Shown here: positions 32,918-44,060 of the stretch, one piece after another
How the letters are laid out: the number at the start of each line of letters is the position of its first letter
Numbering within the stretch: position 1 is the stretch's first letter
Source: Sisyra terminalis
Taxonomy: Eukaryota > Arthropoda > Insecta > Neuroptera > Sisyridae
DNA: 64,000 nucleotides
Reading direction: 5' to 3'
NCBI GenBank assembly: GCA_958496175.1
Contig: OY292275.1
Location: 64,123,701 to 64,187,700 of the forward strand
Translations under genes and position numbers: made by a program
Notes under the pieces: model-generated
The model's database searches: none
Seen by the model: only the letters and a program-made list of their open reading frames with translations
What the model was told of the DNA's origin: nothing

Positions 32918-33001
32918 TTAGATGGGCTTATTGGTAGTTATTTTTCCGGTGGTTGTTGTTGTTCTTGTTGGTTTTGGCACTAGTGTTGCTTGCTTCTTCA
33001 T
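32918..33001 (-). other. Short threonine-rich minus-strand frame
   Basis: The 27-codon frame MKKQATLVPKPTRTTTTTG ends TNKPI and TAA, followed on the minus strand by AATAAA-type sequence within 70 bp. It lies downstream of the candidate terminal exon at 33,178-33,224 and may be 3' UTR rather than protein. Repeated at 48,216-48,299. Confidence 0.2.
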
Positions 33002-33177
33002 TCAATATAAATATCTAGTAGATATAAATATTTCTTGCTTTGCTCCTCCTTATTTCTTTATTGCCTTTATTTGATTCTTGAGCCAGACACCTTGCTTATT
33101 ATATATATAGCTATTCGGAGAATAAATTCTTGATGACTTTGCTTATGATGATTCTGCAACGTTCGCTTAACTATTAT

Positions 33178-33224
33178 TTACTTCCACTTTTGCGGAAAGG
33201 GGCGCTTCAAATCCAATAAATCAC
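33178..33224 (-). CDS. Candidate terminal exon of the array's minus-strand gene (copy 1)
   Basis: On the minus strand the acceptor TTTATTTTTCAG is followed in phase 2 by DLLDLKRPFPQKWK and TAA. Several AATAAA-type signals lie further downstream on that strand (about 33,040-33,080). The acceptor is the strongest in this part of the unit. The same exon occurs at 48,476-48,522. Upstream partners are proposed below; the family is not recognised. Confidence 0.4.
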
Positions 33225-33372
33225 CTGAAAAATAAAATTACATGAATAAGAAAAGAACATTCTCTTCTTCGTAATCTTTAACATGGTTTCCAATAGATAG
33301 ATATATTGATGGAGATAAATTGGAGATCAGAATCTGCTGCAATAAATTAATTTCTTTTCCTGATTCTTATAC

Positions 33373-33473
33373 TCAAGGTTTATAAATTATTGCACAGGTT
33401 GCCCCATTAGACAAAAAAATGACGTCTTACGAAAAATTTTGAAGTTTGAATCAGTCTAAAGATATATACGATT
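33373..33473 (+). repeat. Fragment of the GTTTATAAA-end MITE family
   Basis: Matches 10,971-11,065 in order: GTTTATAAATT, CACAGGTTGCC, ATGACGTC, GATATATACGA. It ends in a T-run. The copy-2 equivalent is at about 49,109-49,210. Confidence 0.75.
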
Positions 33474-33851
33474 TTTTTTTTTTTTTTTTACGGAATCTCT
33501 CCAATTTGGATATTATAACAGTAATAATTTCCTTCCGTATGTTATTAGTGATAAGTCCACAAATACACGGAGGCATGATGGAAAGTCTAAGCTTTGAACT
33601 TGTGCGTCTGCAATTGCATATCTCTTCTTATTTAGAAAGAAAAACGGACACTCCTTTTCTGAAATTTTAAAAAACTATTGATTGAATGATAAAAGTAATA
33701 AAACTCTAACGGATTACCATTCACCAAATATATTTGTTACAAAGCGAATTTAATTTAGGTAACAACTGCTTTTCTCTGCATCCATTTTGAGACTCAAAAT
33801 CTGTAAAAATAAAATCATATTATTATTTGAATTTGAGTACAATTATTTCAC

Positions 33852-34097
33852 TCAAGAAGACTGTTTTAATGTTATTGTAAAATTATTGTAGGAGACATGT
33901 AAACTTTTAAAATGGTAGGTAAATAGTAAAGCTCTACCTACTTGTTGTATTTTGATTATAAAACTATTACATGAATATTCCACAATCACCACACTGCATT
34001 CATTCCAGATTTGGTTGTTTTCAGGTAAACTCCAAGTCCTATTGACCCCCGAAATTGTGGGTTTGGAGGAGAATAATGCTGCGAATCCCATGGACAA
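33852..34097 (-). other. Minus-strand protein-like frame with strong donor
   Basis: The minus frame reads SLPENNQIWNECSVVIVEY and SCNSFIIKIQQ and then meets a good donor, CAACAA|GTAGGTAG, at plus 33,949-33,956 in phase 0. Downstream on that strand a phase-0 acceptor (TTTTTACAG at about 33,791-33,799) leads into ILSLKMDAEKSSCYLN and a stop. It may be an exon of the same minus-strand gene as its neighbours. Repeated at 49,588-49,833. Confidence 0.35.
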
Positions 34098-34131
34098 TTA
34101 CACCACATTATAGGATTTCTGTATCCGAAAG

Positions 34132-34239
34132 TCATTCCTGGATTCGTTCAAAAAGCGTGGATTCATTAAAGCCATTTTTTGTGGATGTACACCAAAACTT
34201 AACTTTTATATGTAAAGAGGGTCTCTCTTTCACTTCCAT
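34132..34239 (-). CDS. Exon-like block A1 of the minus-strand family
   Basis: The acceptor CTTTTATTTTAG is followed in phase 0 by MEVKERPSLHIKVKFW, CTSTKN and, further on, TLFERIQE and TGA. Block A2 at 43,291-43,473 has the same acceptor position and phase and the same core: ExK, SLxI, KFWCTSTK, TLFERIxE. A donor follows an upstream exon at plus 34,316 (GTAAGTATG). The matched splice site and frame in two diverged copies argue for a coding origin. Repeated at 49,868-49,975. Confidence 0.45.
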   Translation of the reverse strand: MEVKERPSLHIKVKFWCTSTKNGFNESTLFERIQE

Positions 34240-35546
34240 CTAAAATAAAAGTTTTTAATTTAATCTGGGTATTAGGTACCTTGATACTATGATCCAAAGA
34301 TTTACATACTTACCACAAAAGTTTATTGTCTTTATTTAACTCTCATTTAACTTTTACGCAATTGTCTACAAAGGATTTGAAGTTGAGTAAAACTTGAAGT
34401 AATTTCACAACATCTTCGTAAATTTTATTACATCTTATTGTCGGACTATTAATTTCATCTTATGACTCCAAAAAAAAAAAAAAGGCGAAGACTGCAACGT
34501 GCAAAAGTAAGAGCCGAAGAGGAACTCGAATTGGGGAAAAACTTGGGATTATTGTTCTCTATCCTCACACATATCACATCTCATTTCCGCATTATTACTT
34601 TCAACCCATGTGTTCGATTAGTACTTGAGGATAGTAGTTTGTAGAAGCCAGAACCAAGTAGAGCTTCGTTGGTACTAATTCTTGTCAAATCTTCATCATC
34701 TGATCCGTGCAGTAATATGGACCTGGTAACTGAACAAAGAGTCAATATTCCTGATTCAAGTATGGTACTACCTAGGTACTACCAAATGGTTCCAACAAAT
34801 CCCGAGGGAATTAATTGAAATAACTTTTCAAATGACGTCAAACATAAGGGGCAATACTTAATAAACCCTGAGATAGATTGCCAATAGAACACAAGACATT
34901 GTTAGAATACCTAATAATATATATTAAGTTCCTAATAACTATACAACATGCAAAAGCAACAAGTAGCATTTGTTTGTATTCCATTGATTCCTATTTTGGA
35001 AAATTTAAATATCAATTTCGGAAATATATAATAATGCAAGCGATTAAATAAGACAATTAACATAATTTTAGGGCAACAATTAAGAGAAAATTACTTTGTT
35101 CTTGTGCATGAAAAACTAACCTCATTGTAGGTACTGTGCAACTTTTATCTTTCGACAATTTGAAAAATTTACTTACAGTTTTCCATTTCCATATTCCAAT
35201 CGATGCACCAAATAATAGTTTTGCTATAAATTGAGAAATTTAATTAATAATGCACAAATTTCCGCTACTTTATCGCTGATTTCATTGCAACTTGGTCGAT
35301 CAAAACAACAGGTGGTCGGCAGTTGTTGTATGTGTATGTATACACATAAAAGGAGAATAATAATAATAAAGTAAGTAGAAAAGATCGATGAAATGCAAGT
35401 TAAAGAGAGAAGTGAATAGTATCACGTAAACTAACATTTCCAACATTTTCCACCCGTCCCCATATTCCTTTCGACTCCTTAATACTTCGAAAGGTAAAAA
35501 TAACGCTTTGCATTTTCCCTGTTTTTAGTTGAACATAATTTATTTT

Positions 35547-36570
35547 TCACCAATTAAGGGCATATCCTAAGTGGGGGGATCGTGGGGATAAATTCAAGGC
35601 ATTCAAGTTAACCAAAAAAATAATGCCAATCAGGCAGTTATTGTACTGTTCAAACGGTTCTAAACGATTCGGAATGTTCAATAAAACATGAACGACCATT
35701 GTTGTATTGAACTGCCCCCTAGCGAAATAATATGACAATACCTTTGAATTTTAAAATATGAAATTTTTGAACCCAAAACTTGGACCATAAAAATGTAACT
35801 CCTTTAATATTGGAATGACATTGAATTACAGCAATAACGAAATTTAAAATTAAATAAGGGCAAGAGAGTTTATGGAGAGTGTAGGTAGCTCAGAATTCTC
35901 ACAGAACACCCTAAACATATCTAAAACAAATATTATTTTTCTATCCAATTTTCCTTTTTTCCCCATCAAAGTCTGACACAATAATGAAAATTGCAAACCA
36001 CAACATTATAGGTCCATAAGAAGCTAAAATGAAAAAGCTTTTTCTTTAATAAATCCAAGTTAAAATAAAAAGCGTTGAATATGGCAAAGGGTGTGGGAAT
36101 TGTCATTTGATTGTTTGCAAATGAAAAAGGCGAAACTAGAAAAATAAATAAAACCGGCTCTAGAATTTAATCGTGAAAATCATAAGGAAAAAAATTGGAA
36201 TATTTAATTCATATTCTAGCGATTTTCCTTTGACAAGTAATGTGACAGCGGTGAAAAAATTTTCATATTGCAAACCTTTTCTTTGGGCACATTCAACATA
36301 ACCTTTTGTCTAACTTTTTAGATGAAAGAAAAACTGGTCAATAAAATAATGATTTCCCAACTGTAGGCATTCTGAAATGACAATTTTTAGTTCGTTATAA
36401 ATAAAAATTTACTTGAAAACCCAATGGAACCAAGAATTTCTTTCAGTGTTCAAATAGTTCAAACGAAAATGTATGGCAATTATTGTATGAAACTGGCCTC
36501 TGGTTAATGAACTTTACAATATCTTTGAATTTGAAAATATGAAATTTTTGAACGCTTTGAAACCACGGAA
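35547..36570 (-). repeat. Diverged duplicate blocks B1 and B2
   Basis: 35,655-35,790 and 36,448-36,567 are diverged direct copies (for example TGAATTTTAAAATATGAAAT against TGAATTTGAAAATATGAAAT). On the minus strand the matching frames read VQYNNGRSCFIEH and VSYNNCHTFSFELFEH. This could be another duplicated exon. The copy-2 equivalents lie 15,742 bp to the right. Confidence 0.4.
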
Positions 36571-38290
36571 TATGTTAAAACTATAAAAATTAAATCCTAT
36601 TATATTGGGACCATTTGAACTCTTAAATTGCGATCTACACATAATAACTAATATCAATAATTTACTGATTATTTGGTTTCAATGTAAACCAGAAAAATCG
36701 ACATTGTAATTGAATTGGATTAAATCTAATGTGAACAATCCATTAGCAACCTGTAGGTACTGACCTCATATTCCTATCGATAATTTATTTAAAAAAAAAA
36801 AACCAATATGAAAGTTTCTTTAATTCAATTCGGTTAGTGCAATACTTTAGTTATTCAGCGTTAAGAATTTAAAAAGCTTCCAACAAATAGTTTTACATTA
36901 AATAGAAATTATTTAAAATAATAATTAAGAGAACATTTTTCACCGAATTCAATTAAGAAGAGCCAATGTAATCTCACCTTCATTTAAAAACTACTTGTCG
37001 TAGGTACTATCTTCTATCAATCCATACAACTTATTTTGAAAATAATTACGAGAGAGTACTTATTTGAGCCTTTAATTAAAATCCCAAACAAATTCCTAAT
37101 CAAGAATCAGTTGAATTAGCCGATGCAATTGCTTTAATAACTAAGGAAATTTAATTGATTTTTCCTTTTTCAAGTTGAATTTTAATTCTATTGAATTATG
37201 TATATAGTGCAGAAGTTAACAATATCGTTTGCAGTGTAAATCTAGGAAATGTTTATGAGATATTTTTTAAAGGCTTAATAAAATCTTAAAAATGTTTTGA
37301 TACTTGATAATAAATTTAAATAAACCATTGTGACGTTATCCTGAATATTAAAATGAATTCTTTTAAGAAAAAGATGCAATGATACAATGTTGCCTTAATA
37401 GTTTGATGAATGCTTAAATTTCTATCAGTGGCTTAAATATTAAAGTATTTTTAGATATTTATCTATATGCAGCAAGTGCACAGAATGTAGTATAACATAA
37501 ACAATTTGTTAAATTTGTGTGCTTATGAAAATTAAATATTTTAGCAATTAAAAAAAATGATGTCTACAATAATTTTCTTTGTTACTTATGAAATTTACAA
37601 AATCAATTTTAAAATCAACTATACCTACAAACTTTTCACACTTCATCACAATAACGACACAATAGTTTAATTATAAATCAAGTGACGGGTACAATTAATT
37701 TGTACAAACCAGTAGAAGAAATTTAAATTTCTGCCGTTGAAATCGTCGTCGATCGGCGCCACTCCAAGCCCTATATAAATGGGGAGAAAATATACATCTT
37801 TTATTTTACATTTACACTTAGTGTAGCATATATCTATGGATATTATATCAATATTTATGCATCAATATCATTCTTCTATTATTAGCTGCGCTTGCAATAT
37901 ATATATGGGAATAGTTGATCTTCATAATCTCGATGACAATTGATTTGTTTTCGTTGAATAAATTAAAATCATCTAAAAAAAAAAAAAAAAAAAACTTAAA
38001 TTAATTTCACCACTTACTTAACAAATATTAATTAATCCTATTTGAAGTAATGTATGATATTGTTATGCTAAATCACCTAAACGATGATAACACAGTAGGT
38101 GGTCTTACAACTGTTGTAAATCCAATTGGAATGAATTTACAACGATACACCACGAGAGGTATACGGGGTGATTACGTATGAGTATTTAAAGATAAATATT
38201 CCGAATACAAAATGAATATTGTCTAGGTAAGCTATACTTATGCAATCGTTGATATTAACCAGAACCAATATAACATAGTGAATAATATCA
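36571..38290. other. AT-rich middle of the array unit
   Basis: No supported gene or named repeat. Includes a poly-A run near 37,977-37,994 and a more GC-rich island at about 37,735-37,790 (AAATCGTCGTCGATCGGCGC followed by TATATAAAT), which has the look of a promoter reading right. Confidence 0.4.
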
Positions 38291-38296
38291 ACTTAC

Positions 38297-38337
38297 TTGA
38301 ATTATAAATGATTATCTAATCTCTGGATGCATTTCTC
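38297..38337 (-). CDS. Candidate 41-bp microexon
   Basis: On the minus strand the acceptor GACGCTGTGCAG and donor TTCAA|GTAAGTTG enclose 41 bp. A diverged relative with the same donor context (TTCAA|GTATGTAAG) lies at 43,149-43,220. Repeated at 54,039-54,079. Confidence 0.35.
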
Positions 38338-38429
38338 CTGCACAGCGTCATAGAAAGATTTTTACAATCCAAAGGTACGTTTTCCAACTGATTTGTTCCA
38401 ACTGATTTCTCATAAACGCGCCATAAGTA

Positions 38430-38497
38430 CCTACTTTGTGGATGTACGCCAAAATGTTTCTTTTATATTATAGATGAACTTTTTTTTCTTGTTCAAC
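38430..38497 (-). pseudogene. Exon-like block A3, broken
   Basis: The acceptor ATTTTTTTAG is followed in phase 0 by VEQEKKVHL and then a stop and a frame shift before TFWRTSTK. It aligns with A1 and A2 (ExK, then FWxTSTK), so it is a decayed third copy. Repeated 15,742 bp to the right. Confidence 0.4.
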
Positions 38498-39242
38498 CTA
38501 AAAAAATAGTTTTAAATTTCCATTCTATTACATAGTATCATGTACCAGAAAACTTATTACCTCAAAAGCCTTTTGTCGTTTTGTCGTCAACTCTCTGCTT
38601 ACTTTAAGCGTAATTATGGTTGTCTACGAGAAACTTAAATTGGAGAAAAACTTGAGTGATAGTTTTGCACTATCTTTGTATATTCCACATCCACATTATT
38701 ACTTTCATTCCATGGGGGGAGCAAGATAGTAAAGTTGGGAACAGAAGCGTACGAAAAAAAGGAACAAATGGGAAGAGTGAAGACATCTTGAGATGTAAAC
38801 TTCTGTTAATTCTTCTTCGCCATAATGAGTTCAGTTATCTGTATATTATTCTAATCCCCGTAGATGAACGAATAGTAAATTAACACTCTGACTTCCAATA
38901 AGCCTTAGGAGTCGACGTAGGTACTTCCAAATATCTCTAAGAAATTATAAGAAATGACAATTTTTAATTTTACCGAAATTTATTAAAACTTATCGTTTAC
39001 CTGTTTATACAAACAATATTAACAATGCTGCTTTACATTGACCAAAAACGTAGCAAGAAAAAATCCATGGGAAATTAAAAAATATGCAAACATATTAAAC
39101 TGGGTACCTAGTTCCTATAAAGTCAGAGCATTGTCAGATATTGTGAGTTGAAACTTATTTACATTTATTATCATACCTATTAGTTTATGTCATTGCCATC
39201 AAGTTCATCATTAATTTGAGAACACTGAAACTGCGTACTTAC

Positions 39243-39400
39243 ACCAAACTGTCTAAGAAGTTGGCTTTTTCTTTTCGGATACCACCAGGTTGATTTCCCC
39301 CTCTCTTTGCATTTATTCTCCGTATTACTCCGTACGTTTTAATTAGCTTCACAAAATAATCAAATAGTTGGTAAGACGTTTTCTAAATGACTCCACAAAT
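39243..39400 (-). CDS. Candidate exon with glycine/lysine-rich frame
   Basis: On the minus strand the acceptor TTTTTCTGTGCAG is at 39,401 and the donor GT|GTAAGTACG at 39,242. After an early stop the frame is open for 46 codons: TSYQLFDYFVKLIKTYG, then NAKRGGNQPGGIRKEK and ANFLDSL. The protein-like composition beside consensus splice sites is striking, but the in-frame stop six codons in means that either this acceptor is not the one used or the gene is broken. Repeated at 54,985-55,142. Confidence 0.4.
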
Positions 39401-40800
39401 CTGCACAGAAAAAGTACTTAATTTAGAATTATTATTAAATTTTGTTATAAAATATTAATCGAAGATCCCAATGACATATTTTACGGTTCAACGATAACTG
39501 CTTCCTTCAATTCCTAGATACATTGAATCTGCACAGAAAAAAGAATCATTAATTTATATATTTAAAACTTAAACTACATTTTCTAAAGCTAAGCTTATAA
39601 AACTAATGATCTATCTACGTATATATATATATATATATAAGTTATTAACGAAAAAGATCTCACATAATATAATATAAACCCCAAATATAAAAATAATTTC
39701 ATGTAGGTATTAGTATAAAATAATTTCAAGATAGAGAATACGTTTTTAGAGTACTAGATAAGAGAAATAGGCTTTTAAGGGTAGGTAGGGCAGAGGTTTT
39801 GAATCTATAAAGTGAACATTTCGTGTTCGTATTATCGTTTTATAAATTTAATGATTGCAAAGGACTGAACGACGTGGGTCGCAGTTTTGAATCGACTATT
39901 TATCAATTGTAAGTTCAGCTATTGCACAAATGCATATATCTAAGCCAATATATAATATTAAATTTAGTATAATGTTACAAGTTGTTAATGTTATAAAACA
40001 ACTTATAAAAATTGAAACCCAAACAAGAGGTATTAAATGTTTCTATCTAAATAATACCTAAGCCTAGTTTCAATTGATTTAAAGTAGTATTAGTTTCCCG
40101 TGAAATATTGGGGTCAAAAGAATAATAGAGATAAAGTATAACTAAGCTATAGATAGGATTTGATAACGATGACTGGTATTAGGTAATAATAAGAAGCTTG
40201 ATGGCTTGAATGGCTGAAGAAGAAGGAATTTCAATAGTTTCGTCATGTCTTGAATTGCTCATCTAATCAATTCTTCCGACTGCAATCATTCCAAGAGAAT
40301 ATCTGCAAAGAAAATAAAATTTAATTAAAGCAAAGAAATAAGGTTTTTAAATTCTTCATTTCTTGAGGGCCAACGTGCTAACACAACGTGCTCTTTGAAT
40401 TCTTTCACATTGACAATCCATCGAATCTGCACAGACAAAACAACATTTAATCTCTTCAAATCAGTTGAATATAAAAACTTAAAATTAATAAAAAACTACG
40501 TAAAGACAATAACAATAAAGCTAAGATAATATTATAACTGAACTATTTTGGATAGGTAGGCGGCGCTAAGCTAACAATATAAGAATTCCCATTGTTCTAT
40601 TATTTTTTTTTAAAACATTCAAGGGGGAGAGGGTGGTTGTTTTGAATTAATTTTCATAACTTGGCGATTGGTATAGAGGTCGGCTCCATTATCAATTGTT
40701 CCGCAAAAATCTGTAACAGAAAAAAATAATCAAAAACTAAAGACAATTTGGTTTCGTTTCTTCATTTCTTCAGATTTTCCCGTGACCATTGCATCTGCAC
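39390..40800 (-). repeat. Three tandem pairs of acceptor-like sites
   Basis: ATCTGCACAGAAAA or close variants occur on the plus strand at 39,399, 39,537, 40,435 and 40,793, with related sites at 40,301 and 40,709. On the minus strand these are six TTTTCTGTGCAG|AT-type splice acceptors grouped as pairs 138, 134 and 84 bp apart. The middle pair leads into an open frame, IRWIVNVKEFKEHVV then LARWPSRNEEFKN. The others are shorter. The block looks like a duplicated exon pair in different states of decay. Repeated 15,742 bp to the right. Confidence 0.5.
39619..39638. repeat. (TA)n microsatellite
   Basis: Alternating TA run of about 20 bp, the same in copy 2. Confidence 0.9.
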
Positions 40801-43148
40801 AGAAAAAAAAAAACACAATTAAAAAATGGAATTTGAATTTTTAAAATAAAATCAAAATATAAAAATAAACATTCAGAAATAAAACATTTGATAAAAATAC
40901 ATATATCCAATAGAAATACAAGTAAATCTAAGAATTGTTTCCCCAAAAAAATAATACAATAAAAATTGAAATAACTAGAAGAGAACATAAGATTGGTCTC
41001 ATGTCACAGGTAGGTGTTTCAATCGAATAAAAAAAATATGATAACGTATTGATATCTCTGATATAGGCTGTCAGGGTAAGGGATGTTAGATATTATTTAG
41101 ACTAAATGTAAGGGTCTTAATTATCTAAATCCACAGCATGGGCTGTAGATTTGATTTAATTTTTACAAATTGTATGATTAGTGTATATTTGGTTTCAAAT
41201 ATTCAATCGTTTCACAATTCTACAACGACAAATGTATTTAGAACTTAATAGTGTAGAGTAGCAGTAATATATAATATAATCCTTCGATGGAATAATAAAG
41301 TCAGCAATCAATCGGTAGCATCTTAATGTATTGATAGTAAATTTCACTCCATGGCTCTCAGCGATAGTTCAGTTCAAAATTCATGTCAATTGAGGAACTC
41401 TTAATTATTTGAGATTGATTCCATTCATTATGATCATTAATATTGCTATTTCCAAAGATCTTATTGATTATTACATATTATGTGTTCCATACATATCCAC
41501 TCTCCATCCTCATTGAACAGAAATGCACCAAATCTGAAAGAAACTGGTTTTATAATGTTACCAAATCGAAATTTAGATTTGAAGGAAATATTGGTATTCC
41601 AGAGATATGATTACACAATCATCTTCTTTAAAAGTTTAGTACAAATATCTGAAAATTCCTATGAAAGTCGTAACTGTTGAAAAATTGCCAAAATAAACAC
41701 ATCTCTTACTATCATATTTGAATACCCTATTGTTATTCCATGTTAAATTTATTGACTCTAAAAACTGATTGTTGTAACGTTCACATTAATTCCAATCTAT
41801 TGTTGTGTTCTTTAAAACTTGCTAACTGCCCTATACTCTAATACAAAGTAATCAGATAATTTGAAAACAGGAAAAATAATAGTCCAAATAGAACATGCAT
41901 ATCTAACCTGTGCAATTCGTCAACCCATTTTCTGCTATAATTTGTCGATAAAAGTTGAATATAACAATGTCCAGTATTCCACAAATACACAAACTATATT
42001 TAAACATAATAGTTGGTAATTTTTATAATAAAAAACTTACTATGTACCACTAAAATAAATACATGAAGTTACTTAAGTAAAAACGAGTCAAAATCACCAA
42101 TATGTCTGCTGTTGAAAACAATTCTTTTTTTGTTTTCAAACAACAATTGTTACATATATGATTTAATTATTTTTTTCAAATACGAATTAACAAAAAACTT
42201 GGCGAAAATCAAATGTTCAATTAATAAAATGAATTTTAAAACACAATTTTTCTATTTCTATAAGAAAAATTTAAAGAAAAACGAGTTTTTCAGTAAAAAA
42301 ATTGTTTGTGGAAAAAAGTCGGTAATGTAGTTACCAGAATTTCATAAGAAGCTGATTCAAATATTCCTATTGTGATATATTCCTATTGACTTGGGTTACA
42401 TAATTTGATTGAAACTATAACTATTATTAAATCTATATGGATACTGTAAGTTTTATAGTAACTGTAAATAAATTTAAAATTAATTTTCCCCTAGCCTATA
42501 ATAGAACGCGTATGCCTATCGTATAACTTTCACGAAATACTATCGTCTTCCTATATACAATATCCATGATTAATGATGTTTTACTTATGTGAAAAAAACG
42601 ATAAACTATGGTTGAGTTGAGTTTGAATAATACCTATGCTTTGCAAATGTACTGCTTTAGAGCAGTTTTTGGTGTCGAATGCATATCTTTCACACCAGTC
42701 CAAAAATCTTCAAATGAAATCTCCATTCGCGGAAAGAATCAAGGAACACTAAAAGAAAAAAATAACATTTGAGATTGATTGCATGAATTCAATCTTATAA
42801 GCCTTATGAAGAAACGATCAACTAATAATGTTTATAGATAAAATAATAAAAATATATTATAACAAGAAGCTAGAATTTATAGCAGAAAAGAGGACAGTTG
42901 AAATTGTAATAAAATATTTAGTCATAAAAATTTTAAATTTTTAATCATATTATGCCGCATTAATCTTTTTTCCGTCTAGCATGTATTAGGTACATTTTAC
43001 CGAACTGTTCAGATAAATACAGATGAACTAATAATTTTTCACGATTAATTCTTTGTATTAACATAAACTACATACAATAATAAAATTATCCATATCAACC
43101 AGTAGGTACCTACTAATGTAAATTAGTAAATAATTTCAACTTACATAC
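40801..43148. other. AT-rich part of the array unit
   Basis: No confidently supported gene; the plus-strand frames here are low-complexity. A possible 9-bp minus-strand microexon at 42,041-42,049 is described as a finding. Confidence 0.4.
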
Positions 43149-43220
43149 TTGAATATTGTCTCCTTATTATTAATGAAATGACTTTCTAAGTACTACTGAA
43201 TGCACTTTTTCTGATTTTTC
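43149..43220 (-). CDS. Candidate microexon related to 38,297-38,337
   Basis: Minus strand: acceptor GTATCTACAG at 43,221, donor TTCAA|GTATGTAAG at 43,148; 72 bp. A shorter form using GTACTTAG would be 37 bp. The frame ends FINNKETIF. Repeated at 58,894-58,965. Confidence 0.3.
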
Positions 43221-43290
43221 CTGTAGATACTACTGCGGTGTTGCATGTAACTGGTTACTTAAACGGTGTCCAACGTTATTCTGACATTCA

Positions 43291-43473
43291 TTAGAATTCA
43301 TTACTTCGGTCTATACCTTCGACCAATAGTTGAGTTCTAATTTTCTGAATCCATGTACCTATCCTGTATTCCAAGATTCGTTCGAAAAGCGTTTTCACTA
43401 CAGGCCATTTTTTTGTGGATGTACACCAAAACTTAGCATTTATACGTAAAGAGTTTTTGTCTTTCATTTCCAA
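43291..43473 (-). CDS. Exon-like block A2 of the minus-strand family
   Basis: After the acceptor TTTGTTTTAGTTAG the phase-0 frame reads LEMKDKNSLRINAKFW, CTSTKKW and TLFERILEYRIGTWIQK, open for 60 codons. An upstream exon on this strand ends at a very good donor, TTTGTG|GTAAGTAAG, at plus 43,552, and its last codons (MSKGNQLLFV) would join in phase 0. A2 is the best preserved of the three A copies. The protein is not recognised; repeated at 59,036-59,218. Confidence 0.45.
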   Translation of the reverse strand: MEMKDKNSLRINAKFWCTSTKKWPVVKTLFERILEYRIGTWIQKIRTQLLVEGIDRSNEF

Positions 43474-43707
43474 CTAACTAAAACAAATATTTTTTTAATA
43501 TTGTAATCTACTGTTACTATGTTCCAAAGGTTTTCATACTTACTTACCACAAACAAAAGCTGATTGCCTTTAGACATCTATCATTTAACTTTGATGCAGT
43601 TGCCTCCAGGGGACTTGAAGTGAAGTAAAACTTGAAGTAATCTCACAAAATCTTGGTCAATTTTTTACATCTTACTGTCGTAGGTAGTAGTAGTAGTATC
43701 ATTAATT

Positions 43708-43926
43708 TCATCTTAGGACTCCAAAAAAAAGGCGAGGACAGCAACGTGCAAAAGCAAGAACCGAAGAAGGTTGGTCGTATGAAAGCTGGTCCAGTTTTAA
43801 TCGTAACGAATTCGGTTTGTTGTCCAATAGATACAGCAGTTTCTTGATGGCATCGCATGCATGGCCGTTTCCAAGGAACTCGAATTGGGGAAAAACTTGG
43901 GAACATTGTTCACTATCCTCCTGCAT
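43708..43926 (-). other. Minus-strand protein-like frame upstream of A2
   Basis: The frame reads SQVFPQFEFLGNGHACD, IKKLLYLLDNKPNSLRLK and SYDQPSSVLAFARCC. The block near A1 (34,480-34,560) keeps the flanks but lacks the middle 120 bp or so, so the two copies differ by an indel. A neighbouring frame (LLHGSDDEDLVPTKFYKL, about 43,940-44,040) is shared with the A1 side as well. Both may be remnants of an upstream exon. Repeated at 59,453-59,671. Confidence 0.35.
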
Positions 43927-44060
43927 TTCCGCATTATTACTTTCGACCCATGTCTTGGATTAGTACTTGAGGATAGTAGTTTGTAGAACTTCGTTGGTAC
44001 CAAATCTTCATCATCTGATCCGTGCAGTAATATGAACCTGGTAACTAAACAAAGAGTCAA

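Noticed and set aside
42112..42330. Lysine/asparagine/phenylalanine-rich frame at 42,112-42,330
   Set aside because: Low-complexity translation of AT-rich DNA; a single base change shortens it in copy 2, as expected without selection.
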